Below, in pieces: positions 54,464 to 62,675 of a stretch of DNA of 64,000 nt. Position 1 is the first letter of the stretch. The number at the start of each line of letters is the position of its first letter. Source of the stretch: Ochrobactrum sp. Q0168. Lineage in GTDB: Bacteria > Pseudomonadota > Alphaproteobacteria > Rhizobiales > Rhizobiaceae. Both the position numbers and the translations under genes were made by a program. Under the pieces are notes generated by a model, which had not been told where the DNA came from, did no database searches, and worked only from the letters and a program-made list of their open reading frames with translations. The stretch is taken from NCBI RefSeq assembly GCF_016427605.1, contig NZ_JAELXQ010000014.1, positions 1 to 64,000 of the forward strand, given 5' to 3'.

Positions 54464-55326
54464 CGTCCCTCACCTCATCGACCTGCACATTCATCAAATG
54501 GTCGAAGAAACTGCCATTATCGGTTTCACCTTTTCTGGCGATATTGATCCTCCTGATCCTGATAGCGATTTTTGCGCCATTCTTCGCACCGATGGACCCC
54601 AACAAGCAGAACCTGCTTGCGCGCCTCAAAGCGCCGGGCTTTGAGAGCCGTGGCATCGTCTATTATCTTGGTTCCGATGAGCTGGGGCGCGATGTTTTAA
54701 GCCGGCTGATTTACGGTGCACGTATTTCGCTGCTGGTGGCTATTTCCTCAGTCGTTCTTTCCGGAATCCTGGGAAGCATCCTTGGTATGGTTGCAGCCTT
54801 TTATCGCGGCTGGACAGAAACCATCATCATGCGGCTGGTCGATATGGTCTTGTCGGTCCCAGCCATTCTTCTGGCAATCATCACGGTTGCGATCCTCGGG
54901 CCGAGTCTCGCCAATGTCGTCATCGTCCTCGCCCTCACCCGCTGGCCGCGCTATGCGCGTGTTGCCTATGGACAGACACTTTCGGTGGCCAATATGCCCT
55001 ATGTCCGCATGTCACGTTTCATGGGAGCTGGATGGTTACGCCTTTTGTGGCGGCATATTCTGCCCAATATCGCTGGCGCGCTTATTGTCGTTGCCACGCT
55101 TGAATTCGGGTTGATGGTCCTGTTTGAGGCCGGATTGTCTTTCCTTGGATTAGGCGTGCAGCCACCGACCGCAAGCTGGGGAGCGATGCTTTCGACCGGA
55201 CGCAACTACGTCGCTTCCGCATGGTGGATCGCGACTTTTCCGGGCCTCGCTTTGTTCCTGCTTGTCCTCTCCATCAACCTTATCGGCGATCATATCCGCG
55301 ACCGGCTCGATCCGCGCGGCAGATAG
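54460..55326 (+). CDS. Dpp/Opp-type ABC permease (C subunit)
   Basis: This is a 288-residue permease. G-S-D-E-L-G-R-D-V-L-S-R-L near residue 68 is the DppC/OppC diagnostic loop; the C-terminal E-A-G-L-S-F-L-G-L-G-V-Q-P-P is also typical. An unusually Ser/Thr-rich first 12 residues precede the first helix. The next gene starts 11 bp after the stop. Confidence 0.92.
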   Translation: MTSLTSSTCTFIKWSKKLPLSVSPFLAILILLILIAIFAPFFAPMDPNKQNLLARLKAPGFESRGIVYYLGSDELGRDVLSRLIYGARISLLVAISSVVLSGILGSILGMVAAFYRGWTETIIMRLVDMVLSVPAILLAIITVAILGPSLANVVIVLALTRWPRYARVAYGQTLSVANMPYVRMSRFMGAGWLRLLWRHILPNIAGALIVVATLEFGLMVLFEAGLSFLGLGVQPPTASWGAMLSTGRNYVASAWWIATFPGLALFLLVLSINLIGDHIRDRLDPRGR

Positions 55327-55337
55327 GAGTTTTATCC

Positions 55338-56126
55338 GTGAATTTCGAGAATGAATTCAAAGGCAAAAAAGTTATCGTAACAGGCGCTGGCGGCATTATT
55401 GGCGGATGGATCGCTGCGGCTTTTGCGCAGGAAGGCGCAATCCTCTGCCTTACCGATCAGGATCAGACAAAGCTTGATGCCCGCATCGCGGAACTGCCCG
55501 GCGAGGGCCATTTCGGCACTGTCTCAGACCTTGCTGATGCAGCTTCTATCACGAGCTTTGCGGACGCGGTTGCGACACGCTGGGGCGCGCCGGATATTCT
55601 CATCAACAATGCGGGCATATATCCTTCAGGATTCCTGCTCGATATTTCGCTGGAAGACTGGGACCGCATCATGGGCGTCAACCTGCGCGCTCCATTCCTG
55701 CTGTCTCAACTTTTCGCAAAACAGATGGTCGACACCGAAACTGCGGGTTCCATCGTCAATATATCGTCAGGTGCGGCACGCAAGATGCGTACCACGGTCG
55801 TCCCTTATTGCACCTCCAAGACAGCACTTGATCGCCTGACCAAAGGCTTTGCGCTTGAGCTTGCCGAATATGGCATTCGCGTCAATGCGGTCGAACCGGG
55901 TTTTGCCGCCGGAAGCGATGTCAGCGCTTTGTCCGATGAGCATGTGAAGACTGTGACTTCGTCGATACCGCTTGGGCGTGCTTCTTCCGCACCCGATGTC
56001 GCATCTGCAGTCCTCTATGTGACATCATCGGCCGCCGCTTATGTCACTGGCGCCACCCTGACTGTGGACGGCGGCAACTCCATCGGTTCGCTTGCCGTAT
56101 TTCAGCAGAAGAAGAAGGCGCTATGA
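55338..56126 (+). CDS. Short-chain dehydrogenase/reductase (SDR)
   Basis: This is a 262-residue classical SDR. The start is GTG at 55338, with AGGAG 8 bp upstream. T-G-A-G-G-I-I-G-G (15-23) is the cofactor site, N-N-A-G (90-93) the structural motif, and S143, Y157 and K161 the catalytic set. The C-terminal V-D-G-G region is conserved. Cofactor preference is probably NAD(H), judging by D40 at the end of strand 2. It overlaps the deacetylase gene by four bases. The substrate is unknown. Confidence 0.92.
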   Translation: MNFENEFKGKKVIVTGAGGIIGGWIAAAFAQEGAILCLTDQDQTKLDARIAELPGEGHFGTVSDLADAASITSFADAVATRWGAPDILINNAGIYPSGFLLDISLEDWDRIMGVNLRAPFLLSQLFAKQMVDTETAGSIVNISSGAARKMRTTVVPYCTSKTALDRLTKGFALELAEYGIRVNAVEPGFAAGSDVSALSDEHVKTVTSSIPLGRASSAPDVASAVLYVTSSAAAYVTGATLTVDGGNSIGSLAVFQQKKKAL

Positions 56127-57034
56127 CCGAAGGATTAAACGTCAAATCACCCTGGCCCAACTATCAGTGGCCAGCAGGCAAGCAGTCAGCAACGCTCCTG
56201 TCCGTCGATGTGGATGCGCAGGTGCCGTTCATGTGGGCGCATCGCGATGACCTTCCAGATCGACTGGCTACGCTCGAAATCCGCAACTTTGGACCGCGCA
56301 CCGGGCTTTATCGGCTGATTGACCTTTTCGCACGCTACCACGTGAAAGCCAGTTTTTATGTCCCGGGATTAACCGCAGAAACCAATCCGGAAATCCTGCC
56401 CGCACTCATAGAGGCGGGGCATGAAGTTGGCCTTCACGGCTATTTTCATGAGATTGTCGCCGATGTGACGGATGCAGAATTCACCGGCGCGCTGGAAGCA
56501 AGCATAGAACTGTTCGTCAAACAGACTGGCAAGAAACCAGTCGGCTTTCGTTCCCCTGCATGGGAAATCACACCGCATATGCTGCGCGAGATCAAGCGGG
56601 TGGGATTGGCTTATGACTCCTCACTCTCCGGCTTCGATCACCCCTATGAGATCGACGGCGTCACGGAAATTCCAGTCCAGTGGGCGACCGACGATGCCAT
56701 TTTCTTCAAGTTTGAAGGTGGCGGACGCGACAAGTGGCCGTTTCAATCCGGGCAAGCAATATTGCGCGACTGGATTTCTGAATGGCGCACACTTCATCGC
56801 TTTGGCGGGTTGTTTACGCTGACTGTGCATGACTGGATTTCAGGTCGCGCGCAGCGCATCGCCCTTCTGGAGGAACTGCTGGACAACATCACCAGCCAAA
56901 AAGACGCGTGGGTCACAACGGCGGCAGAAATTGCGGCACACCATGCATCATCCGCCAATGTAGGGCGCTTTGCTGTCGAAGCGAAAATACCCGACTCTAT
57001 CGGAAACCGTAGATTTGGACAGACGAATGGCTGA
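56123..57034 (+). CDS. Polysaccharide-deacetylase-fold hydrolase, PgdA/cyclic-imidase-like
   Basis: This is a 303-residue metal hydrolase of carbohydrate-esterase-4 fold, nearest to the HpPgdA/PuuE/cyclic-imide-hydrolase branch. S-V-D-V-D-A (27-32) is the catalytic Asp motif. H105 and H109 in G-L-H-G-Y-F-H are the metal ligands. G-F-R-S-P-A-W-E near residue 137 and D-S-S-L near 158 complete the site. T-V-H-D-W-I-S-G-R near 230 is the last catalytic-His motif. There is no signal peptide, so a cytoplasmic substrate such as a cyclic imide, allantoin-like ureide or amide is more likely than a cell-wall sugar. It overlaps the gamma-glutamyltransferase start by 8 bp. Confidence 0.82.
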   Translation: MTEGLNVKSPWPNYQWPAGKQSATLLSVDVDAQVPFMWAHRDDLPDRLATLEIRNFGPRTGLYRLIDLFARYHVKASFYVPGLTAETNPEILPALIEAGHEVGLHGYFHEIVADVTDAEFTGALEASIELFVKQTGKKPVGFRSPAWEITPHMLREIKRVGLAYDSSLSGFDHPYEIDGVTEIPVQWATDDAIFFKFEGGGRDKWPFQSGQAILRDWISEWRTLHRFGGLFTLTVHDWISGRAQRIALLEELLDNITSQKDAWVTTAAEIAAHHASSANVGRFAVEAKIPDSIGNRRFGQTNG

Positions 57035-58571
57035 GAGCTGGGCAATCCAGAAAAAGCAAATCCGTAGCGAAGGCGGCATGGTCGCCTGCCAGAACTGGGT
57101 CGCAGCTGAGGCGGGTGCTGCGGTCTTGCGTCGTGGTGGCAATGCCATGGATGCCGCAGTCACGACGGCGCTTGTCTTGAGTGTAGTAGAGCCCTGGCTT
57201 TCCGGTATCGGCGGTGGAGGTTTTCTCTTGCACGCTGATGGCAAAGACGGAAGCGTCGATGCGCTTGATTTCAACGTCACGTCGCCACGCAATATTGATC
57301 CAAACGACTATCCGCTTGCCCCGGGCAGCGATGGCGACTGGTTCAACTGGCCCAAAGTTGTCGACGACCAAAATCTCATAGGCTACAGCTCCATATGTGT
57401 GCCGGGCGCAATTGCGGGGTTGTCATCTGCACTTGAACGCTTTGGCTCAATCAGCTTCGCCGATGCGTTGGTGCCTGCAATCGATCATGCCCGGCATGGA
57501 TTGCAAATCGACTGGTTCACCACGCTTTGCCTCGCCATCGACACCGAAGGACTGAACCGCTTTCCCGCATCAAGCGCACTGTTTCTTGACAATGGCCGTG
57601 CGCCGCGCGTCCCTGAAACCGGTTCGCCGCGTAGCATTCCAATGCCCAAAAAAGCCGCGATGCTGGAGCGGCTGGCACAAGCAGGCGCGCGCGACTTCTA
57701 CGAAGGTCAAATCGCCGAAAAGCTCATTGCCGATTTGTGCGCTGGTGGCAGCCTCATCGACAAGGACGATCTGCGCAACTTCCAGCCTGAGTGGAAAAAG
57801 CCGCTCACCATTGATTATCGCAATACTACTGTTCATGCTATGCCGAGGCTTTCCGGTGGGCCAACACTCGCACGCGTTCTTGAAGAACTCGACAGAACAT
57901 TGCCGCAGGAAGATGCCCTTTCGGGAAAAACCGCGCTCGCCTTTGCGCGAGCTATTCGCCGCGCATCCGAAGAACGGCTTCGTACACTCGGACATGGCAG
58001 CAGCGGCGAAAGCTGCACAACACATATCAGCGTTGTTGATCGTGATGGAACCATGGTTTCGCTCACCAACACGCTGTTGTCGCGCTTCGGTTCGAAAGTC
58101 GTTGCGCCCTCGCTCGATCTTCTCATGAACAATGGCATGATGTGGTTCGACCCGCGCCCCGGGCAACCAAACTCCATAGCGGCTGGTGTGAAGCCGCTTG
58201 CAAACATGTGCCCGATCATTGCAAGCAAAAATGGTCAGCCCCATATCGCGCTGGGAGCTGCAGGTGGGCGTCAGATCATGCCAGCCGTCGCTCAGATACT
58301 GTCCTATATAGACGTATTCGGCCTTTCGCCAGAAGCGGCATTTCATGCACCGCGTATCGATGCAAGCGGCGTAAAGCTTCGCGTTAGTGAACGCGCGCAG
58401 CCCGATGTGGCAGCGCGTTTAAGTGAAGAATTTCCGGTCGAAATCATCGCCGACACACTCTATCCGGTGAACTTCTCCATCCCCTCCGTCGTGATGCGCG
58501 AAGACGGCCAGAATACCGGCATGGCTCATCCCTATCATCCATGGGCAGCGGTATGCACGGAGGCGGCATGA
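57027..58571 (+). CDS. ggt: Gamma-glutamyltransferase-family N-terminal nucleophile hydrolase
   Basis: This is a 514-residue protein of the Ggt family. The precursor cleaves itself before the catalytic Thr331 in S-C-T-T-H-I-S-V-V-D; the small subunit would be about 184 residues, the usual size. G-G-N-A-M-D-A-A (38-45) and G-G-G-G-F-L-L (62-68) are conserved. The final G-G-R-Q-I-M-P near residue 423 is the substrate loop. It has no signal peptide, so it is cytoplasmic, unlike periplasmic E. coli Ggt, and shorter than the usual about 580. It may hydrolyse imported gamma-glutamyl or related amide compounds, or act as a cephalosporin-acylase-like amidase. Confidence 0.88.
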   Translation: MAESWAIQKKQIRSEGGMVACQNWVAAEAGAAVLRRGGNAMDAAVTTALVLSVVEPWLSGIGGGGFLLHADGKDGSVDALDFNVTSPRNIDPNDYPLAPGSDGDWFNWPKVVDDQNLIGYSSICVPGAIAGLSSALERFGSISFADALVPAIDHARHGLQIDWFTTLCLAIDTEGLNRFPASSALFLDNGRAPRVPETGSPRSIPMPKKAAMLERLAQAGARDFYEGQIAEKLIADLCAGGSLIDKDDLRNFQPEWKKPLTIDYRNTTVHAMPRLSGGPTLARVLEELDRTLPQEDALSGKTALAFARAIRRASEERLRTLGHGSSGESCTTHISVVDRDGTMVSLTNTLLSRFGSKVVAPSLDLLMNNGMMWFDPRPGQPNSIAAGVKPLANMCPIIASKNGQPHIALGAAGGRQIMPAVAQILSYIDVFGLSPEAAFHAPRIDASGVKLRVSERAQPDVAARLSEEFPVEIIADTLYPVNFSIPSVVMREDGQNTGMAHPYHPWAAVCTEAA

Positions 58572-59542
58572 CGAAACCTGTGCTTACAGTCGATGAACTT
58601 GTCGTCCATATTGCAGGCCAACCGGTGGTGGATGGGGTGAGCTTTCAAGTCAATGAAAGCGAAATCCTGTCTGTTGTGGGCGAGTCCGGCTGCGGGAAAT
58701 CGCTGACGGCCTTCTCCGTCATGGGACTATTGCCCAGGGTAGCAAACATAGCATCCGGACGCATTCTATTCGGCGAGCAGGATCTTGTCAGTACGCCTGA
58801 AAAGACCAAACGCGACTTGCGCGGCAATGACCTCGCAATGATCTTTCAGGAGCCGGTCGCATCGCTTAATCCACTGATGAAAATTGGCCGGCAGATCGAA
58901 GAAAGCCTTGTCGTACACCGCGATCTGAGTGGCAAGAAAGCGCGCCACGCAGCCATTGCCATGCTCGAAGAAGTGGGAATTCCAGAACCTGAAATTCGCT
59001 TCGGACAATATCCTTTCGAACTTTCAGGCGGCATGTGCCAGCGCGCTATGATTGCCATGGCCCTGATCTGCCGTCCTCGCCTTCTGATCGCGGATGAGCC
59101 GACGACAGCTCTCGACGTGACCATTCAGGCGCAGATACTCGACCTCATGAAAAAGCTGCGCGACGAGACGGGAACAGCAATCCTGCTCATCACGCACGAC
59201 ATGGGCGTTGTCGCCGATATGGCCGATCGTGTGGCTGTGATGTATGCAGGCCGCGTCATCGAACAGGCGCCCGTCGATGCGATTTTCTCCCGGCAGGAGC
59301 ATCCTTACACAAAGCTGCTGCTCTCAACCATTCCACGTCTCGAAGGCGAACCGAAAACCCATCTTCCGACGATTGAAGGCATTGTGCCTGATATCGGCTC
59401 ATGGCCTAATGGTTGCCGTTTCGCGCCACGCTGCCCGATATCGGAAGATCAATGCAGGACGCATGTACCGCCGCTTTCAGCGCGCATGGATGTTGGTGCA
59501 GCGGCCTGCTGGCGCTCGCAACAAGTGGGAGCGGTGGTATGA
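58568..59542 (+). CDS. Dpp/Opp-type ABC ATPase (D subunit)
   Basis: This is a 324-residue ATPase. Walker A is G-E-S-G-C-G-K-S, signature L-S-G-G-M-C-Q-R, Walker B L-L-I-A-D-E-P-T-T-A-L-D, and the C-terminal oligopeptide-transporter motif is G-C-R-F-A-P-R-C-P. The start overlaps the ggt stop (ATGA), with GGAGG in the ggt end acting as the ribosome site. It lies three enzyme genes (SDR, deacetylase, ggt) after the permeases. Confidence 0.92.
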   Translation: MTKPVLTVDELVVHIAGQPVVDGVSFQVNESEILSVVGESGCGKSLTAFSVMGLLPRVANIASGRILFGEQDLVSTPEKTKRDLRGNDLAMIFQEPVASLNPLMKIGRQIEESLVVHRDLSGKKARHAAIAMLEEVGIPEPEIRFGQYPFELSGGMCQRAMIAMALICRPRLLIADEPTTALDVTIQAQILDLMKKLRDETGTAILLITHDMGVVADMADRVAVMYAGRVIEQAPVDAIFSRQEHPYTKLLLSTIPRLEGEPKTHLPTIEGIVPDIGSWPNGCRFAPRCPISEDQCRTHVPPLSARMDVGAAACWRSQQVGAVV

Positions 59543-60516
59543 GTGACATGTTGCTGTCCGTTGAAAATCTCAAAGTTCATTATCCCATTCGCGGCGGTCT
59601 GCTGGGCCGTGCCGTCAACTTTGTGAAAGCCGTTGATGGCGTCGATCTTGAGATTGGCCGTGGAGAAAGCGTGGCACTGGTCGGTGAGTCTGGTTGTGGT
59701 AAATCCACGCTCGGCACAGCTATCCTTGGCATGACCAGAGCGACATCCGGCAATATCAGCTTTGATGGGAAACCAGTCACGCATGGTCTATCTGAAACAA
59801 TACGCGGGCTTTCGCGTGATATTCAGATCGTGTTTCAGGATCCTGCATCGGCACTTAATCCGAAATTGACGATTGGCGAGAGCATTGCCGAGCCACTGGC
59901 TATACACAATATCGGCACAGCATCCGAACGGCGTGCCCGCGTTGCAGAACTACTCAAGCTCGTAGGCTTGCATCCTGAACACGCGCTCAGAAAGCCAGGT
60001 GCATTTTCAGGCGGACAAAGGCAGCGCATCGTGATTGCCAGAGCACTGGCACTTAATCCCAAGCTGATGATTTTGGATGAGCCGGTTTCAGCGCTCGATG
60101 TTTCGATCCGCTCGCAGATACTCAACCTGCTGCTCGATCTTCAACGACAATTCCGACTGTCCTATCTGTTCATCAGCCACGATCTCTCGGTTGTCCGGCA
60201 TTTCGCAGATCGTGTAGCGGTCATGTATCTTGGAAGGATCGTCGAAACAGGCGAAGCCTCCGAAGTCTTCAACCGTCCTGAGCATCCTTATACGGAGGCT
60301 CTGCTATCAGCCATTCCACTGCCTGACCCAATCGCCCAACGTCAACGTAGGCGTATTGTATTGCGTGGTGATCTGCCGAGCCCAGCCTCCCCTCCGAAGG
60401 GCTGCGGCTTCTCGACAAGATGTCCTCTCGCTGTCGCAGAGTGTCATCAAATTGCACCGTCTTTGGTGGCACGAACCATGACACGGCATGTGGCGTGTCA
60501 TGTTCGACACAAATAA
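59539..60516 (+). CDS. Dpp/Opp-type ABC ATPase (F subunit)
   Basis: This is a 325-residue ATPase. Walker A is G-E-S-G-C-G-K-S, signature F-S-G-G-Q-R-Q-R, Walker B L-M-I-L-D-E-P-V-S-A-L-D, and the closing motif G-C-G-F-S-T-R-C-P. The start overlaps the D-subunit stop. The coding end contains GACACG-N8-CGTGTC (60480-60499) followed by GTGTC-N6-GACAC (60495-60510), a weak stem cluster that might terminate transcription. Confidence 0.92.
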   Translation: MSDMLLSVENLKVHYPIRGGLLGRAVNFVKAVDGVDLEIGRGESVALVGESGCGKSTLGTAILGMTRATSGNISFDGKPVTHGLSETIRGLSRDIQIVFQDPASALNPKLTIGESIAEPLAIHNIGTASERRARVAELLKLVGLHPEHALRKPGAFSGGQRQRIVIARALALNPKLMILDEPVSALDVSIRSQILNLLLDLQRQFRLSYLFISHDLSVVRHFADRVAVMYLGRIVETGEASEVFNRPEHPYTEALLSAIPLPDPIAQRQRRRIVLRGDLPSPASPPKGCGFSTRCPLAVAECHQIAPSLVARTMTRHVACHVRHK

Positions 60517-60904
60517 AATCTGGTGTTTTCTTGCGCCACGCGACTGGCCTATCACGCCGCAACAGCTTGTTTGCAACAACAGCAGGTGGTATCTCGATCA
60601 CACCGCGACGGGCAAAATTACCCTCCTGCATCAGTCATAATCGCTTACGTAATAGTATCGTAACTTCGATTAGGTAACGTAGGTTAATGTATTTGGCGTT
60701 GCATCGCACCGCACGACTTTGACGAAACGTGGGTAAGCGCCGGCAAATGGTAGCGCGCGCTTAACAGTCTTCAATGTCTGTGAGACAAATCATCTGATTG
60801 CCAGTCAAGAGCACATCATACGCGCATCGGATAGAAAACCGCGACCATTTACTTTTTGATCAAAGCGACAGCGAAGTTTGGATTGCCGCTACGGGCGGTA
60901 AATC
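60517..60904. other. Gap between region 2 and region 3
   Basis: No firm gene. A minus-strand frame from 60631 that runs into dppF has a protein-like N terminus (G-V-I-E-I-P-P-A-V-V-A-N) and a GGAGGG-containing leader, but I recognise no family and it overlaps dppF antisense, so I leave it uncalled. The third copy of the recurrent repeat is at 60794-60810. Confidence 0.4.
60794..60810 (+). repeat. Recurrent repeat, copy 3
   Basis: CTGATTGCCAGTCAAGA is identical to bases 324-340 of copy 1. Copy 2 shares the first 15 bases. Confidence 0.55.
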
Positions 60905-61834
60905 TCAGAATTCGTTGATCAGTCCTTCGTATGCTTTGTTAATCTCTCTCACATCCCGTCGATATTCATCGATGATCCAGTCGCAAATGTCGCGAATGAA
61001 CCATTCATCCGGTTTGATCGAAGTCACTAGATTACAGCTTCTGCCAGTCGAAACCACAACAGGATGCGATGGAACGAGCGAGCCGTTGGCCAGCAAAGTT
61101 GACACTACGCTTAACCAGCCGATAGCGTTGCCTTGTCCCATCAGCGCGGCCTGTACAACGACATTGTAATCCGAGAATTGAAGTTCCCGGGCTATCTCTT
61201 TCAGTGCATCAACGGAATACAAATCTGCCCACCTGAACTGCGACCCGCTAAGAGTGATCACCTGATTCAAACCCGATTGGAACTGTGTCGAACTGGAAGC
61301 GAAAGCAGGAGATCGCACAGGCAACAGAAGCTCTGGCATAAGTGGCAAAATTCGATACCGGTCATCCACTTTGGGATCGAACCGCATCGCGATATCGGAG
61401 TCATTAACCGGACAATCGAGCGGCCCAATGATCAGTTGCCACTGAATGTCTACATCAGGAAACAGCGCTTGGAATTGGTTCATCCGCGGCATAAACCAAT
61501 GCGTAGCGAAAGCCCCCGAGACTGATATTCGCACTGTACGTCGCTTCGTTTGCGCATTTTGTCTTAGTCCAGCCAAAACACGTTCAATGTTTGAAAAGCT
61601 TTTCGAGACTTCCGCAAAAAGATCACCTCCATGTTCAGTTAGTTCTGCTCCCGTCGGCGTTCGCTTGAAAAGCTGCATTCCGAGATGAAGCTCCAGACGC
61701 CCAATGGTGCGGCTGACTGCGGGACTTGTAACCCCAAGTTCCCGTGCCGCGTTTGCAAATGTTCCGCATCGGACTGCCGCTTCGAAGGCGACGAGTGCGT
61801 TGAGCGAGGGAAGGAGCCGTCGAATATGTGACAT
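60905..61834 (-). CDS. LysR-family transcriptional regulator (GcvA-like)
   Basis: This is a 309-residue regulator. The N-terminal helix-turn-helix (about residues 8-66) shows F-A-N-A-A-R-E-L-G-V-T-S-P-A-V-S-R-T-I-G-R-L-E, and the effector-binding domain follows with the GcvA-like L-P-L-M-P-E-L-L-L-P-V. The ribosome site is weak. It diverges from the HAD-FAD oxidoreductase pair and likely controls it, with the palindrome at 61834-61846 at its own start. Confidence 0.92.
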   Translation of the reverse strand: MSHIRRLLPSLNALVAFEAAVRCGTFANAARELGVTSPAVSRTIGRLELHLGMQLFKRTPTGAELTEHGGDLFAEVSKSFSNIERVLAGLRQNAQTKRRTVRISVSGAFATHWFMPRMNQFQALFPDVDIQWQLIIGPLDCPVNDSDIAMRFDPKVDDRYRILPLMPELLLPVRSPAFASSSTQFQSGLNQVITLSGSQFRWADLYSVDALKEIARELQFSDYNVVVQAALMGQGNAIGWLSVVSTLLANGSLVPSHPVVVSTGRSCNLVTSIKPDEWFIRDICDWIIDEYRRDVREINKAYEGLINEF

Positions 61835-61846
61835 TACAAAATGTAA
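61834..61846. promoter_or_regulatory. Candidate operator in the LysR/HAD intergenic region
   Basis: TTACA-AAA-TGTAA is a perfect 5-bp inverted repeat overlapping the lysR start codon. LysR proteins often bind such short interrupted dyads, but one example alone is weak. Confidence 0.35.
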
Positions 61847-61942
61847 CCCCAGAGGTGATTATTTTTGGAATTGATGGATTTGTCTCAAGTATCCCAATGT
61901 AGCCACACAACTGGCTTTTGCCCGGAACAGGAGAGACAATTC

Positions 61943-62647
61943 ATGGGCTTCGAAAATTTTAAAGTTCTGACTTTTGATATCGTCGGGACCTGCATCGACT
62001 TCGAGAAGGGTATTCTGGACGGTTTCCGCGCCGCAGGCGGAGAGGCGGCGAAGACGCTGACTGATGATCAGATTTTCCAGCCCTATCTGAAAGCAAGAGA
62101 GAAATTTCCAGGCCGCGCAAGTGAGGTCATGCGCGACGTTTATCTCTACGCTGCGAAGGAACTTGGATTGTCGGACGACAGCGCCGCGGGGGACAAATTC
62201 CACAGCCACTTTTTTGATTTTCCCGCATTCGAGGATTCCGCTGAAGCGCTCAGACGATTGCGTAGGCATTTTAGACTGGTCGCGATGACCAATTATGATC
62301 GTGTCGGTTTCAGCGCCAATTCGAACAAGCTCGGCAACCCGTTTCACGACAGCGTCACTGCTGACGATGCAAGGTATCCAAAACCGGATCCACGCTTCTT
62401 TTCCTACAATCTTGGGCGCCAATCGGCATTTGGTTTCATGCAGGATGAAATCCTGCATGTTGCCCAGAGCCAGTACCACGATATAGGCGTCGCTAAAGAG
62501 CTTGGGTACAAAGTCTGCTGGATCGAGCGCCGAAAGGGTCTCAAGGGTTTCGGTGGAACGCCTGTTCCGAAAGTAGTGACGACGCCGGACTTCCATTTTT
62601 CGACTTTGCGAGAGCTCGCCGATGCTGTCGAAAGCGAGAGACAATAA
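61943..62647 (+). CDS. Haloacid-dehalogenase (HAD)-superfamily hydrolase
   Basis: This is a 234-residue HAD hydrolase. ATG at 61943 follows AGGAGA by 8 bp; the frame is open further upstream to 61865 but lacks a site. The motif-1 nucleophile is D12 in T-F-D-I-V-G-T; motif 2 is M-T-N-Y-D, motif 3 K-P-D-P, and motif 4 the D-I-G-V-A-K-E-L-G region. The motif-1 pattern D-x-x-G-T matches the 2-haloacid-dehalogenase / epoxide-type branch rather than phosphatases with D-x-D-G-T. It is co-transcribed with an FAD oxidase. Confidence 0.88.
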   Translation: MGFENFKVLTFDIVGTCIDFEKGILDGFRAAGGEAAKTLTDDQIFQPYLKAREKFPGRASEVMRDVYLYAAKELGLSDDSAAGDKFHSHFFDFPAFEDSAEALRRLRRHFRLVAMTNYDRVGFSANSNKLGNPFHDSVTADDARYPKPDPRFFSYNLGRQSAFGFMQDEILHVAQSQYHDIGVAKELGYKVCWIERRKGLKGFGGTPVPKVVTTPDFHFSTLRELADAVESERQ

Positions 62648-62675
62648 CTTGTAAGTAAGCCCAGGTATTTTCCAG

